Positions 1 through 9,068 of a stretch of 64,000 bases of DNA are shown one piece after another (position 1 is the stretch's first letter; the number at the start of each line of letters is the position of its first letter). Location: NCBI RefSeq assembly GCF_027213945.1, contig NZ_JAPWGW010000001.1:1054001-1118000 (forward strand), read 5' to 3'. The position numbers were made by a program, and so were the translations under genes. The DNA comes from Henriciella marina (GTDB taxonomy: Bacteria; Pseudomonadota; Alphaproteobacteria; Caulobacterales; Hyphomonadaceae). The notes under the pieces were generated by a model. It did not search any database. It was given only the letters and a program-made list of their open reading frames with translations, and was not told where the DNA came from.

Positions 1-1919
1 TCCTTCGCGGTGGCCGCGTCATCGGCGTCCTCACGGTGCAGAACCGGACAGAGCGGCTTTACGATGAAGACGAAGTCGACAGCCTGCAGACCATTGCCAT
101 GGTTCTGGCAGAGGTCGTTGCCTCCGATGTGCCGACACAGCCTTCCACGACCGATCCGCGTGAAAGCCGTCCTATAACCCTCAAGGGCCGCATCCTGGGT
201 GAAGGTCTCGGCCTTGGTACCGCGAAGCTTCACGACCCGATCGTCTCACCGGCGCGTTATTTCGCCGATGACCCTGATGCCGAAGCGCGCCGGTTGGGTG
301 CTGCGCTTCGCCAGTTGCGGACTTCGCTGGACAAGATGCTCACCAATGATGTGAGCGCCATCTTCGGCGAACCGCGGGAGGTCCTCGAAGCCTACAAGAT
401 GCTCGCCAGCGACCCGATGTGGGCCGCACGTCTGGAAGAGACGGTACGCTCCGGTCTTTCGGCGGAGGCTGCCGTTGACCGCTCACGCCGTGAGCACAGG
501 GTGAAGCTGGAGAATGCGGCAGACCCGTATCTGCGCGAACGTCTGCATGACCTCGAAGATCTCGACAACAGGCTGCTACGCGTCCTGGCCGGCAGTGACG
601 GCTCTGCCGCAAGCGGTGAAGGAAACGAAGTTGACGCGGCGAGCGAAGTGCTGATCGCACGGCGGCTCGGCCCCGCTGAGCTGCTTGAATATCGCAATTC
701 CGGCCTTGCGGCGATCATCCTCGAGGAGGTCGCCCCCTCCAGCCACGCAGCGATCGTTGCCCGGGCGCTCGGCATTCCAACCCTTGGCGGGGTTGCGGGG
801 TTGAGCAATGCGGTCGCGCAAGGCGATCAGGTCATCGTCGACGCTGAACAGGGCATGCTTCATGTGCGTCCCGACCAGGACCTGCTGACAGCCTATGAGA
901 CAAGGCGCCTTATGCGCACAGAGCGTCAGGCGGCGTTCCAGGCGCTGAAGGATCAGCCATCCCGCACACGCGATGGCGTCGAGATCCGTCTGATGCTGAA
1001 TGCCGGGCTCGCCCTCGACATGGACGCAATGGACAAGACTGGCGCCGAAGGCATCGGTCTCTTCCGCACCGAATTCCAGTTTCTCGTTTCCGACACCCTG
1101 CCGAAAATGGAGTCGCAGATCGGTCTTTACCGACAAGTGCTGGATTTTGCGGGGAACCGGCCAGTTCATTTCCGCACGCTGGACCTTGGCGGCGACAAGA
1201 TGCTGCCGAATGCGAACAAGGGCGAAGAAGAGAACCCGGCGCTCGGCTGGCGGTCTATCCGCTTCGCGCTTGACCGCCCGGGTCTTTTTCGCCGTCAGTT
1301 GCGCGCGCTTGTAAGGGCTGCAGATGGCGGCCCGCTTAGTGTCATGTTCCCGATGGTGACCAAGGCCGACGAGTTCTTCGAGGCCAAGGCGCTCCTCATG
1401 GAGGAGATCGAATGGAGTGCTGCGCGCGGCTTCCAGGAACCTTGCGAAGTGCGCACAGGCGCCATGCTAGAGGCGCCTGCGCTCGCTTTCACGCTTGGAG
1501 AGCTGGCCTCCGAGGCAGACTTTATTTCCGTTGGCACCAATGACCTGTTGCAGTTCTTCTTTGCGGCAGACCGCATGGTACCGGCTGTCTCGGAACGGTA
1601 CGATTTCATCAGCCGTCCGGCGCTACGCTTCCTCGATATGATCCGTCAGGAGTGCGAGCGTCATCAACTACCAGTGTCTGTATGCGGAGAAATAGCCTCC
1701 CATCCACTGGAGGCACTTTGCCTTATCGGGCTTGGTTACCACACGCTTTCCATGCCGGCTTCGGGGGTCGGTCCAGTAAAGCGTATGTTGAGAAGCGTAG
1801 ATATTTCTACCTTCGGTCCTGAATTTCGCGCTGCAATTTATGAATCCAATGCTGATCTTCGTAACGAAGTATTATCCATTGCGAACATACACAGAATTGC
1901 CTTGAAAGATCATGGATAG
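1..1919 (+). CDS. ptsP: PtsP, phosphoenolpyruvate-protein phosphotransferase of the nitrogen PTS (5' truncated)
   Basis: Enzyme I-Ntr moves phosphate from PEP to its own histidine and then to NPr (PtsO), a regulatory rather than sugar-transporting cascade in the cytosol. The gene enters from the left edge, reading from base 3. The first codons are the tail of a GAF domain (GRVIGVLTVQ), which separates EI-Ntr from sugar-type Enzyme I. Then follow the PEP-utiliser N-terminal helical domain, the phosphohistidine mobile domain (SSHAAIVARALGIPTL, near base 740) and the PEP-binding TIM barrel (GTNDLLQFFFAADR, then VCGEIASHP near base 1680). The last 50 or so codons are AT-richer than the rest. The missing 5' part would hold most of the GAF domain. 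Identity is secure by family motifs. Confidence 0.95.
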   Translation, partial: LRGGRVIGVLTVQNRTERLYDEDEVDSLQTIAMVLAEVVASDVPTQPSTTDPRESRPITLKGRILGEGLGLGTAKLHDPIVSPARYFADDPDAEARRLGAALRQLRTSLDKMLTNDVSAIFGEPREVLEAYKMLASDPMWAARLEETVRSGLSAEAAVDRSRREHRVKLENAADPYLRERLHDLEDLDNRLLRVLAGSDGSAASGEGNEVDAASEVLIARRLGPAELLEYRNSGLAAIILEEVAPSSHAAIVARALGIPTLGGVAGLSNAVAQGDQVIVDAEQGMLHVRPDQDLLTAYETRRLMRTERQAAFQALKDQPSRTRDGVEIRLMLNAGLALDMDAMDKTGAEGIGLFRTEFQFLVSDTLPKMESQIGLYRQVLDFAGNRPVHFRTLDLGGDKMLPNANKGEEENPALGWRSIRFALDRPGLFRRQLRALVRAADGGPLSVMFPMVTKADEFFEAKALLMEEIEWSAARGFQEPCEVRTGAMLEAPALAFTLGELASEADFISVGTNDLLQFFFAADRMVPAVSERYDFISRPALRFLDMIRQECERHQLPVSVCGEIASHPLEALCLIGLGYHTLSMPASGVGPVKRMLRSVDISTFGPEFRAAIYESNADLRNEVLSIANIHRIALKDHG

Positions 1920-2003
1920 GCGGCGTATACCATAAGTGCTGCATGGCATGGGGTATGCAGTTCCCACAATTTATCCGCCAGTCACCGATTGGATCATCGC
2001 GTC

Positions 2004-2972
2004 ATGAACGACGACGAGCGTAAAGCAGAAGTTGCGTCTTCCGAAGCCGAACAGATTTCGGATCAACCAGTTCATACTGGCGATGAAAATCCCGATTCCC
2101 ATGCTGCTGATAATCATGATGAGACGCCCGTCATCGAGGACGCGGCAGTCGCGCCGTCAGGCCGCGACAGCCTGATCGACAATTTTACCGCTGGTGGTAT
2201 CCTGCGCGCCGCACGTGAACGCCAGGAACTGAGCATCGCTGCCGTCTCAAGCGCTCTGCACATGAATCAGCGCGCGATCGATTGCCTGGAGCGCACGACC
2301 CAGCCGCCCGGCTACGATATGAGCCGCACACGGATCGCGGCGAAAAGCTACGCAAAATATCTTGGTATCCCGCCGGAGAATGTCCTTGCGGACTTCCCGA
2401 TGGATGACAATCCAATGCTGGCGACGGCGGTCCCGCGTTCGTCGGTTGCCGAAATTCAGCCGCGCCGTGGTAGCCGTATTGCAATCCCGGCAGCCGTTAT
2501 GGCCTGCGTGGTGGCCGCTGGCGTCGGCGTCGCCTTTCTCATGACCCCCGGTGACAGCGTAACGGGCCGCTCGGCACCATCTGTCGCTGAGCGCGTGGTC
2601 GCGGTGAATACCGCCCAGGAAAGCCTCTTCGCACGCTCGCCGCTTACGGCCGGGCAGATAGATGCGCCCGAGCTTTCAATCATCGCCACTCGCCCTGAAT
2701 GGATTGAGGTGCGAGGCCCGGACGGCACGATTTTCCGTAGCCGGACGATGGCACGTGGCGAGATCTATTATCCTCGGGTCGGTGCCGACTGGACGGTAAC
2801 GGTACGCGACGGCACTGCATTTGAGTGGCGCGTTGATGGCCGCCCGATTGGCAACCTGTCTGAAATTGCTGCGCCAGTTTATTCTGCAAGCATCGACGAA
2901 GCAGCGGCTGTCGCGGCCGCCCAGAGCCAGCCGACCCTGGCCTCCGCCAGCAATAGCCGCCCAAGCCGCTAG
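2004..2972 (+). CDS. RodZ-like HTH membrane protein with DUF4115 domain
   Basis: A 322-residue protein with the RodZ layout. An acidic N-terminal tail of about 60 residues precedes an HTH_25/XRE-type domain (GGILRAARERQELSIAAVSSALHM, split here as GGILRAARERQEL and SIAAVSSALHM). One membrane segment lies near residues 155-177 (IPAAVMACVVAAGVGVAFLM), and a periplasmic DUF4115 beta domain follows (RPEWIEVRGPDGTIFRSR). RodZ links MreB to the elongation machinery; many alphaproteobacterial members are annotated only as HTH proteins. The ATG at 2004 is preferred over an in-frame TTG at 1989. It stands alone between ptsP and the pilus locus and ends at a strong terminator. Confidence 0.8.
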   Translation: MNDDERKAEVASSEAEQISDQPVHTGDENPDSHAADNHDETPVIEDAAVAPSGRDSLIDNFTAGGILRAARERQELSIAAVSSALHMNQRAIDCLERTTQPPGYDMSRTRIAAKSYAKYLGIPPENVLADFPMDDNPMLATAVPRSSVAEIQPRRGSRIAIPAAVMACVVAAGVGVAFLMTPGDSVTGRSAPSVAERVVAVNTAQESLFARSPLTAGQIDAPELSIIATRPEWIEVRGPDGTIFRSRTMARGEIYYPRVGADWTVTVRDGTAFEWRVDGRPIGNLSEIAAPVYSASIDEAAAVAAAQSQPTLASASNSRPSR

Positions 2973-2995
2973 GCCGTTTTCCATTAAGGTAAATC

Positions 2996-3037
2996 GAAAA
3001 AGCCAGCCCCGAACCGAGGCTGGCTTTCGCTTTTTCT
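2996..3037 (+). terminator. Rho-independent terminator after the RodZ-like gene
   Basis: The stem AGCCAGCC...GGCTGGCT (3001-3008 and 3018-3025) is flanked by an A-run before and a T-rich tract after. It lies between the plus-strand RodZ-like gene and the minus-strand pilus gene that ends at 3060, and could serve both. Confidence 0.8.
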
Positions 3038-3059
3038 GCGAGAGAAGAAGGCGCGCGGC

Positions 3060-3500
3060 CTAGTTGTCCGTCAGGCGCTTCAACTGTTCGGCCTGGTCCA
3101 GAGAGCGTGAGAAGTGATCTTCATTGTCGCCGAGGACCGGGGCATCCCGGCATTCACCCGCACAGTCATAGGTAAAAGAGCTTCCGCCGCGATTGATGGT
3201 GACCAGATTGGCCGCATTCGTTGTCACGACGACATCAGTTTCGACGATGATGTTGTTGTTGGCGTCGAGAACAACGAGGTTCGTGGTGCCAAAGCTCTTT
3301 CCTGTCAGGAAGATCATGTGCGGGTCTGCGACGGCGACGTCTGCGATGTTCTGATTACCGATTACGACATTCGCGGCGGCCCGCGACAGGCGCAGTGGCT
3401 TGGTCGTGCCGGTCTCTACAGTCATCTGCTGGGCGGTCGCAGTCAGGGTAAACGTGCCCGCCATAAGGCAGGCGGCGGCGAGCCTTGAAATCAGTTTCAT
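3060..3500 (-). CDS. Pilus-assembly N-terminal (secretin N-like) domain protein, exported
   Basis: A 146-residue protein with a signal peptide (cleavage probably after ATAQ, about residue 24). A single domain resembles the N-terminal domain of CpaC-type secretins: TTKPLRLSRAAANVVIGNQN, then IADVAVADP and TGKSFGTTNLVVLDANN. The same block begins the secretin at 5488 (residues ~45-115). It has no secretin channel domain, so it probably works in the periplasm as a small accessory of the Tad apparatus. The C-terminal tail carries two cysteines (DCAGEC) that could form a disulfide. It is transcribed away from the pilin gene, with a 252-base gap between their starts. Confidence 0.8.
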   Translation of the reverse strand: MKLISRLAAACLMAGTFTLTATAQQMTVETGTTKPLRLSRAAANVVIGNQNIADVAVADPHMIFLTGKSFGTTNLVVLDANNNIIVETDVVVTTNAANLVTINRGGSSFTYDCAGECRDAPVLGDNEDHFSRSLDQAEQLKRLTDN

Positions 3501-3752
3501 TGCAGACGCTCCTGTAAGGCATACGGTCTTTGATAATACTTACCGTCTAGAAGGTTTCACGAAGCCTAACGGAGCTGGGCGGTGCCATGTCTATAAGCAT
3601 GCAGGCTTTGGTTAACGGAGCCGTTCAAAGTGTTCAGAAATTTCATCGACCGATTTACGTGATATTTATTCGCACGCTGTAGAAGCATCCATGTTCCGGC
3701 AAAAACAAATGCAATTCGGAACGTCATAAATGCATGATGATGGAGCCTCCAA

Positions 3753-3911
3753 ATGCAAAAGCTTGTACGTTTTTTCAAGAATGAGTCGGGTGCAACCGCT
3801 ATCGAGTATGGTCTCATTGCTGCCCTGATCGCCGTCGCGATCATCAGCGCTGTTTCGGCCCTCGGCACCAGCACCTCCGACACCTTCAACACGGTCGCCA
3901 ACGCCCTCTAA
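3753..3911 (+). CDS. Flp/Fap family type IVb major pilin
   Basis: A 52-residue prepilin too short for a standard ORF cut-off. It has a short basic leader, then G-A-T-A-I-E-Y-G (SGATAIEYGLIAALIAVAII), the Flp motif in which cleavage after Gly13 exposes the hydrophobic spine and Glu/Tyr at mature positions 5 and 6. The C-terminal part is Ser/Thr-rich (GTSTSDTFNTVANAL). The ATG has a good ribosome site (GGAG, 9 bases upstream). This is the filament subunit of the Tad pilus used for surface adhesion. CpaA (4059) should process it, and the cpaB-tadC genes should export it. A strong terminator follows, so pilin is probably expressed above the machinery genes. Confidence 0.93.
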   Translation: MQKLVRFFKNESGATAIEYGLIAALIAVAIISAVSALGTSTSDTFNTVANAL

Positions 3912-3954
3912 GGCAGGCCCGCGAAGGGACATCCAGCAAGACTGGTTGAATGAT

Positions 3955-3988
3955 CAAGAGCCGTCCGGGCGCCCGGACGGCTCTTTTC
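3955..3988 (+). terminator. Strong terminator after the Flp pilin
   Basis: GAGCCGTCCGGGC and GCCCGGACGGCTC form a perfect uninterrupted palindrome (3958-3983) followed by TTTT. It separates the pilin gene from cpaA. Confidence 0.9.
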
Positions 3989-4058
3989 ATTAGCGGGGCG
4001 TCAAACTTTACCCGCTAGTCAAAATGGCAATGCAATATCCCGACGGGAGCAAACTCTT

Positions 4059-4556
4059 ATGATTGCTGAGCTTTTTGCCATTCTCTTCCTGCTGCTTTGC
4101 GTCTACGCGGCCGTCCGCGATATCGAGACGCTGACCATTTCGAATGGCCTCAACGCGATTATCGCTTTCCTGTTTGTCCCGGCGGTCATCATCTCTGCAC
4201 CGGGCTGGGACATCGTCGGCGCCCACTTGCTTGCGGGCGTGGTTGCCTTCGTCATCTCTGTGCTTCTTTTCACTTTCGGCGTCTTCGGCGGCGGCGATGC
4301 AAAGATGATCCCGGGCGTGATGCTCTGGCTCGGTCCCGAGGCGGCCATGCCATTCGTGACGGCGATGGCCGTGATCGGCGGACTTCTCGCCGCCACAGTA
4401 ATCGTCGCCCGAAAGCTTGTGCCGGCCGACGCCGCGCCCGGCTTCGCTCACGAAACCATGCAGCAGGGCGCGGGCGTGCCCTATGGGGTCGCGATTGCGG
4501 GCGGCGCGTTCTACGCCATTCCCCAGTCGCCTCTGCTTTCGCTATTGGGCGCATAG
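4059..4556 (+). CDS. cpaA: CpaA/TadV, prepilin peptidase of the Tad pilus
   Basis: A 165-residue integral membrane aspartyl peptidase of the A24 family that removes the leader from Flp prepilin and pseudopilins. It is the short TadV form, without the N-terminal methylase domain of PilD. Both catalytic aspartates are visible. The first is in AAVRDIETLTISN near residue 22, and the second is in the FGGGDAKM motif near residue 86. About five hydrophobic segments are spread over the protein. It lies between the pilin gene and cpaB, the usual order in Caulobacter-like loci. Confidence 0.92.
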   Translation: MIAELFAILFLLLCVYAAVRDIETLTISNGLNAIIAFLFVPAVIISAPGWDIVGAHLLAGVVAFVISVLLFTFGVFGGGDAKMIPGVMLWLGPEAAMPFVTAMAVIGGLLAATVIVARKLVPADAAPGFAHETMQQGAGVPYGVAIAGGAFYAIPQSPLLSLLGA

Positions 4557-4654
4557 CGATTTGGGCAAGTTAACTATGCCTTAGTCTGTGGATGCAAAAT
4601 TGACGGTTGAGGGGCTCCATCTTGCGGGGCTGGTTTGAGCCGGAAAGGTATCCG

Positions 4655-5488
4655 ATGTCTCCCATTCGCCTGATCATCCTGGTCGTTGCCGCGATTGCTG
4701 CGATCGGTGCAGCTTTTCTCGTGCGCGGCATGTCCAGCGCGCCGGTCCAGCAAGTCCAGATGGAACCACAGGTCATCGAGCGCGAAGTGGAGATGTCCTC
4801 CACCAAGGTTTTGGTCGCTCGCGCTGGCATGCGCACCGGCGCACTGCTCACCCCTGATGATTTCCGCTGGGCTGACTGGCCAGAGCGCGCCCTGAACGCG
4901 GCTTACTTCATCCAGGAAACGTCGCCTGATGCCATCGAAGAGCTCTCCGGCAGCGTCGTGAAAACACCGCTTCTGGAAGGTGAGCCAATCGTCGACCAGA
5001 AAATCGTCATGAAAGGCGAGACCGGCTTCATGGCCGCACTTCTTGCGCCGGGCATGCGCGCCATCGCCGTCGAAATTTCGCCTGAGTCCGCCTCGGCGGG
5101 CTTCATCCTCCCCGATGACCGCGTCGACGTCATCCTGACCTATGACGTCGAAGTGATGAGCGACCGCGGTATGAGTGACACAACGCTCACCAAGACGGTC
5201 ATCCGCAATGCCCGTGTCCTCGCTATTGACCAGATGTTCGGCGAAATGGACGGCGTGCCGACGCTGACAGGCTCCACTGCAACGCTGGAGCTTGAGCCAC
5301 GCCAGGCAGAGCTTCTCGCCCATTCGAGCCGCCTTGGCTCCATCGCGCTGTCCTTGCGTAGTGTTGCGGACGCCGACGAAAATCAGGGTGTGCCGCTCGC
5401 CAATACCAGCCTTCTCGACGGTAACAACGGGGCAGGGGGCAGCGGCGTGCGGGTCTTCAAGAACGGTAATGTGAGCGGGGGAAGCTGA
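4655..5488 (+). CDS. cpaB: CpaB/RcpC, Flp pilus assembly periplasmic protein with SAF domain
   Basis: A 277-residue protein with an N-terminal membrane anchor (IRLIILVVAAIAAIGAAFLV), then a SAF domain (TKVLVARAGMRTGALLTPDD) and an RcpC-type domain (GMRAIAVEISPESASAGFILP, i.e. AIAVEISPES then GFILPDDRVDVILTYDVE). CpaB is thought to connect the inner membrane to the secretin, possibly by binding peptidoglycan. The ATG at 4655 has GGAAAGG about 9 bases upstream and is preferred to an in-frame TTG at 4607. The stop overlaps the cpaC start (TGATG), so the two are translationally coupled. Confidence 0.93.
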   Translation: MSPIRLIILVVAAIAAIGAAFLVRGMSSAPVQQVQMEPQVIEREVEMSSTKVLVARAGMRTGALLTPDDFRWADWPERALNAAYFIQETSPDAIEELSGSVVKTPLLEGEPIVDQKIVMKGETGFMAALLAPGMRAIAVEISPESASAGFILPDDRVDVILTYDVEVMSDRGMSDTTLTKTVIRNARVLAIDQMFGEMDGVPTLTGSTATLELEPRQAELLAHSSRLGSIALSLRSVADADENQGVPLANTSLLDGNNGAGGSGVRVFKNGNVSGGS

Positions 5489-6957
5489 TGAGCGCGATTT
5501 TGCGCAGTCTTGGAGCCGTGTGTTCGCTTGCGCTCCTTTCTGCTCCGGTCCCGGCCGGGGCACAGGACATTTCCGGCGTCTCCATCATGGAGCCAGGCGA
5601 AACCAGTGTTTCGCAGACCATCCGGCTTGGCCTCAACAAGTCCACCGTGATCGAGCTTGAGCGCCCGGTCGCAGATGTTGTCATCACCAACCCGTCCATC
5701 GCTGACGCTGTCGTGCAAACCGCCCAGCGTCTGATCTTCCGCGGCATCGAAGTCGGTGAAACCAACGCTTTCCTGTTCGACCGTCACGGCCGTCCGATCC
5801 TGAACCTCGAAATTGTCGTGAACGCCGACACGGCCGCGCTGGAGCGCCTCGTAGAGCGGTATGTGCCGGGCGCACGCGTCGCGATTGAAAGCATTGGCGG
5901 CAACATGGTCGTCAGTGGCAATGTCGACAACATCCTCCAGTCCGACCAGATCATGCGCCTCATCAAGGCCTATTCGGGTGACGAGGAGTTTGAGCCGGTC
6001 AACATGCTAAGCGTCGCCGCCAAGGATCAGGTGATGCTCGAAGTGCGCATCGTCGAGATGCAGCGTTCGGTCGTCAAACAACTCGGCATCGATATCGCGG
6101 GCAGCTCCATTGGCAGTCTTGAGGATGTCCTCAACTTCGACATCGCTTCTGCGACTGGTCTTGCCGTGCAGGGCGCATCGCTCGGGGGCCTGACCTTTAA
6201 TCCCCGCTATTCCACCTTCGACGCGAATGGCCGCGAAACGACCATCGGTGCAGGGATTGATGCGCTGGAGCGCATCGGCATCGTCCGCACGCTGGCTGAG
6301 CCGAACATCTCCGCCATCTCGGGTGAGAGTGCAAAATTCCTCGCAGGCGGTGAATTCCCCGTTCCGGTCGGCCAGGACGATAATGGCCGCGTTACGATTG
6401 AGTTCAAGCCCTATGGCGTGGGCCTTGCTTTCACCCCGGTTGTCCTGTCTGAGGGCCGCATCTCGCTCAAGGTTTCGACCGAAGTTTCCGAACTGACCAA
6501 TCAGGGCGCCTTCCAGGGCCAGTCTGTCGCTGGCGTCGACGGTGACGGTAACGTTGTGACCACGGAAGCGCTGACCATTCCGGCGCTGACTGTCCGCCGT
6601 GCGGAAAGCACGGTCGAACTGCCAAGCGGCGGCTCCATGATGCTTGCTGGCCTGATCCAGAGCCGGTCGCGCCAGTCAATTGACCAGCTTCCCGGGCTGA
6701 AACGCCTGCCGGTTCTCGGTGCGCTTTTCCAGTCGCGCGACTTTCTCAATGAAGAAACCGAGCTGGTCGTGATCATCACGCCATACCTGATCGACCCGAC
6801 CAATAAGGGCAATCTGCGCACACCGGCGGATGGCTACGTAAATGCGACCGACGCCCAGTCGGTCTTCTTCGGCGCGCTGAACGCGGTCTATGCCCGCGAC
6901 GGCGAGGGCCTCAGCCGGGACAATTATAACGCGCCCGTCGGCTTCATAGAGGAATAG
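5488..6957 (+). CDS. cpaC: CpaC/RcpA, outer-membrane secretin of the Tad pilus
   Basis: A 489-residue secretin that forms the outer-membrane channel for the Flp pilus. In order it has a signal peptide (to about residue 26), the pilus-assembly N-terminal domain (LGLNKSTVIELERPVADVVI), a BON-like domain (VERYVPGARVAIESIGGNMVVSG, residues ~115-160) and the secretin domain (residues ~230-440). The last carries GGEFPVPV and the late block VELPSGGSMMLAGLIQ with LPGLKRLPVLGALFQS. It overlaps cpaB by one base and is followed 11 bases later by cpaD, so it is mid-operon. Confidence 0.95.
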   Translation: MSAILRSLGAVCSLALLSAPVPAGAQDISGVSIMEPGETSVSQTIRLGLNKSTVIELERPVADVVITNPSIADAVVQTAQRLIFRGIEVGETNAFLFDRHGRPILNLEIVVNADTAALERLVERYVPGARVAIESIGGNMVVSGNVDNILQSDQIMRLIKAYSGDEEFEPVNMLSVAAKDQVMLEVRIVEMQRSVVKQLGIDIAGSSIGSLEDVLNFDIASATGLAVQGASLGGLTFNPRYSTFDANGRETTIGAGIDALERIGIVRTLAEPNISAISGESAKFLAGGEFPVPVGQDDNGRVTIEFKPYGVGLAFTPVVLSEGRISLKVSTEVSELTNQGAFQGQSVAGVDGDGNVVTTEALTIPALTVRRAESTVELPSGGSMMLAGLIQSRSRQSIDQLPGLKRLPVLGALFQSRDFLNEETELVVIITPYLIDPTNKGNLRTPADGYVNATDAQSVFFGALNAVYARDGEGLSRDNYNAPVGFIEE

Positions 6958-6968
6958 GAGAGCTACAG

Positions 6969-7673
6969 ATGCATCATCTCAAGATCTCTGGCCTGATCGG
7001 CGCGCTGGCTGTCGCGAGCATGCTTGGCGCCTGCGCCACCAGCCCGAACAACTTCGTGCCCGCCGACTATCAGACCGGTACAACGCTGGACCGCAATGAG
7101 ATCGGCGTCGGCGAGACCAGTCAGCGTTTGGAACTAGCCATCGATAGCCGCAGCGCGTGGTTGCGCGCAGGCCAGGAAGACCGCGTTCGCGCCTTTATTT
7201 CCAACTATCGCCGAAGCGGCCATGGTGTTCTCATCGTCGCTGTGCCTTCGTCTTATGGCGCAGACCCATATTCGGTCGCAGCCGTTTCGGAAGCGCGCGA
7301 TATCGCATGGGCTGAAGGTGTCGCTTTTGATGATGTGCGCGCCCGCGCCTATGACGCAGGCGGGCGCCGTGACGCACCGCTTATCCTGACATACCAATCC
7401 TATGTCGCGATCGCGCCTTATTGCCCTGAAAAGTCGCAGGTCCGTTTTTCTGACATCCGCAGCAATAACGACATGCCAGCCCTCGGCTGCTCTATCCGCG
7501 TCAACCAGGCGGCGATGATCGCCGACCCATCGGACCTGTTCGGCAATCGCCCGCTGGACGAAGGCGACGCCCTGCGCCGTCAGGCCCAGCTTGAGCTTTT
7601 CCGGGAAGGCCAGCCAACAGGCGCGGAACGCGGCGACGATGAAACCAGTGCTGTTTCGACGGCAGTGAACTGA
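6969..7673 (+). CDS. cpaD: CpaD, Tad pilus biogenesis lipoprotein
   Basis: A 234-residue lipoprotein with lipobox LGAC at about residues 18-21, of the CpaD/RcpB family, which accompanies the secretin and probably helps assemble or pilot it in the outer membrane. Family blocks include YRRSGHGVLIVAVPSS and the cysteine-bearing stretch YVAIAPYCPEKSQVRFSD followed by PALGCSIRVNQAAMIADPSDL. A good ribosome site (AGGAG) precedes the ATG. It sits between the secretin gene and cpaE. Confidence 0.92.
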   Translation: MHHLKISGLIGALAVASMLGACATSPNNFVPADYQTGTTLDRNEIGVGETSQRLELAIDSRSAWLRAGQEDRVRAFISNYRRSGHGVLIVAVPSSYGADPYSVAAVSEARDIAWAEGVAFDDVRARAYDAGGRRDAPLILTYQSYVAIAPYCPEKSQVRFSDIRSNNDMPALGCSIRVNQAAMIADPSDLFGNRPLDEGDALRRQAQLELFREGQPTGAERGDDETSAVSTAVN

Positions 7674-7705
7674 ATTTGAGTGACGATCGAAGGTCCTGAA
7701 CGACA

Positions 7706-9049
7706 ATGAGCAGAGAAAACGCACTTTTCGATGACGAGTTCGACTTTGGCGATGACGCCGAGGGGCAAAACGATCTTGTCGGCCAGCTGACGGGCGCCCG
7801 TGAGGAGGACGACTTTACCCCTCAGGTCGACATTCCCCAGTTGCAGGCTTTCGAAGGCGGTGACCGGGCGATCCCCGCGATCTCTGTACTTGCGTTCTGC
7901 GAAACCAAGCGCGTTTCCTCGATTATCGATCGGGTGAAGAATGACAGGCGCATGGCCAATGCATCGGTAAGCATCATTCCGGGCGGCATTCCTGCTGCAA
8001 TCGAACACCTTTCAAACAATCCGACCCCGAACCTCATCATCGTCGAATCCTCTGCCGCCTCCAGCGAGATGCTCTCGCAGATCGATCAGCTGGCTGGCCA
8101 CTGTGATGAGGGCGTCGAGGTCATGGTCGTGGGCGCGACGAATGACATTCCGCTTTATCGCCAGCTCGTGGCCCGCGGCGTCAGCGAATATCTCGTGCCT
8201 CCGATTGAGCCGGTCCAGATGGTCCGCTCCATCGGTAACATTTTCACCGACCCTGAAGCCCCCTTTGTCGGCAAGTCCATTTCGGTTGTCGGCGCGAAGG
8301 GCGGCGTTGGGTCTTCCACCATCGCGCACAATCTGGCCTGGTCGCTGGCAGAAAATGCGCGGGTGAATACGTCGCTCGTCGATCTCGACCTCTCCTTCGG
8401 GACAACCTCACTCGACTTCAATCATGAGACCCCGCAGACGGTTGCCGACGCGCTTCTGGCACCGGACCGTGCCGATGATGCTGTCATTTCGCGGCTGCTT
8501 GCAAAGGCGACCGACCGTTTGTCGCTTTTCACTGCTCCCGCCACGGTCAGCCAGCTCATGGATATCGATGCCGCGGCTTATTCGACCGTGATCGAGGGCG
8601 TGCGCCGCCTGATGCCATTCGTGGTTCTCGACCTGCCGCACGGCTGGTCGCAATGGATCTACAACACGCTGATCAGTTCTGATGAAGTCATCCTTGTTTG
8701 CCAGCCTGACCTCGCCTCGCTGCGTAATGGCAAGAATATGCTCGACAAACTCAGAAGCCAGCGCCCGAATGACCGCGCGCCGCGCCTCGTCATCAACATG
8801 ATGGGCGTACCCAAGCGCCCCGAAATCCCAGTGAAGGATTTCGCTGCCGCCATCGAGGCAGAGCCGGAAATCATCCTGCCTTTCGACCCGCAGCTTTTCG
8901 GCACTGCGTCCAATAAGGGTCAGATGATCTCTGAGGCAGACCCGCAGTCCAAACCTGCTGTCGCCATTGATGAGCTCGCCAGCATGCTCTCGGGTCGCGA
9001 GACCGTCCAGCCGGAGAAGTCCCTGCTCAAGAAACTTCTCGGAAAGTAA
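7706..9049 (+). CDS. cpaE: CpaE/TadZ, MinD/ParA-like pilus-localisation ATPase
   Basis: A 447-residue two-domain protein. The N-terminal half (to about residue 180) has an atypical receiver fold. The C-terminal half is a SIMIBI/MinD-like domain with a deviant P-loop, GAKGGVGSSTIAHNL near residue 197, where the second lysine-Thr of canonical P-loops is Ser-Ser. TadZ proteins place the pilus machine, typically at a pole. It is cytosolic and probably binds the inner-membrane platform. It ends 19 bases before cpaF. Confidence 0.92.
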   Translation: MSRENALFDDEFDFGDDAEGQNDLVGQLTGAREEDDFTPQVDIPQLQAFEGGDRAIPAISVLAFCETKRVSSIIDRVKNDRRMANASVSIIPGGIPAAIEHLSNNPTPNLIIVESSAASSEMLSQIDQLAGHCDEGVEVMVVGATNDIPLYRQLVARGVSEYLVPPIEPVQMVRSIGNIFTDPEAPFVGKSISVVGAKGGVGSSTIAHNLAWSLAENARVNTSLVDLDLSFGTTSLDFNHETPQTVADALLAPDRADDAVISRLLAKATDRLSLFTAPATVSQLMDIDAAAYSTVIEGVRRLMPFVVLDLPHGWSQWIYNTLISSDEVILVCQPDLASLRNGKNMLDKLRSQRPNDRAPRLVINMMGVPKRPEIPVKDFAAAIEAEPEIILPFDPQLFGTASNKGQMISEADPQSKPAVAIDELASMLSGRETVQPEKSLLKKLLGK

Positions 9050-9068
9050 ATGGCGCTAGAAAAATTCC

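Noticed and set aside
4574-5563. Long minus-strand frame (329 codons) opposite cpaB
   Set aside because: It lies antisense to a well-supported cpaB, has His/Arg/Gly-rich translation and no family motif.
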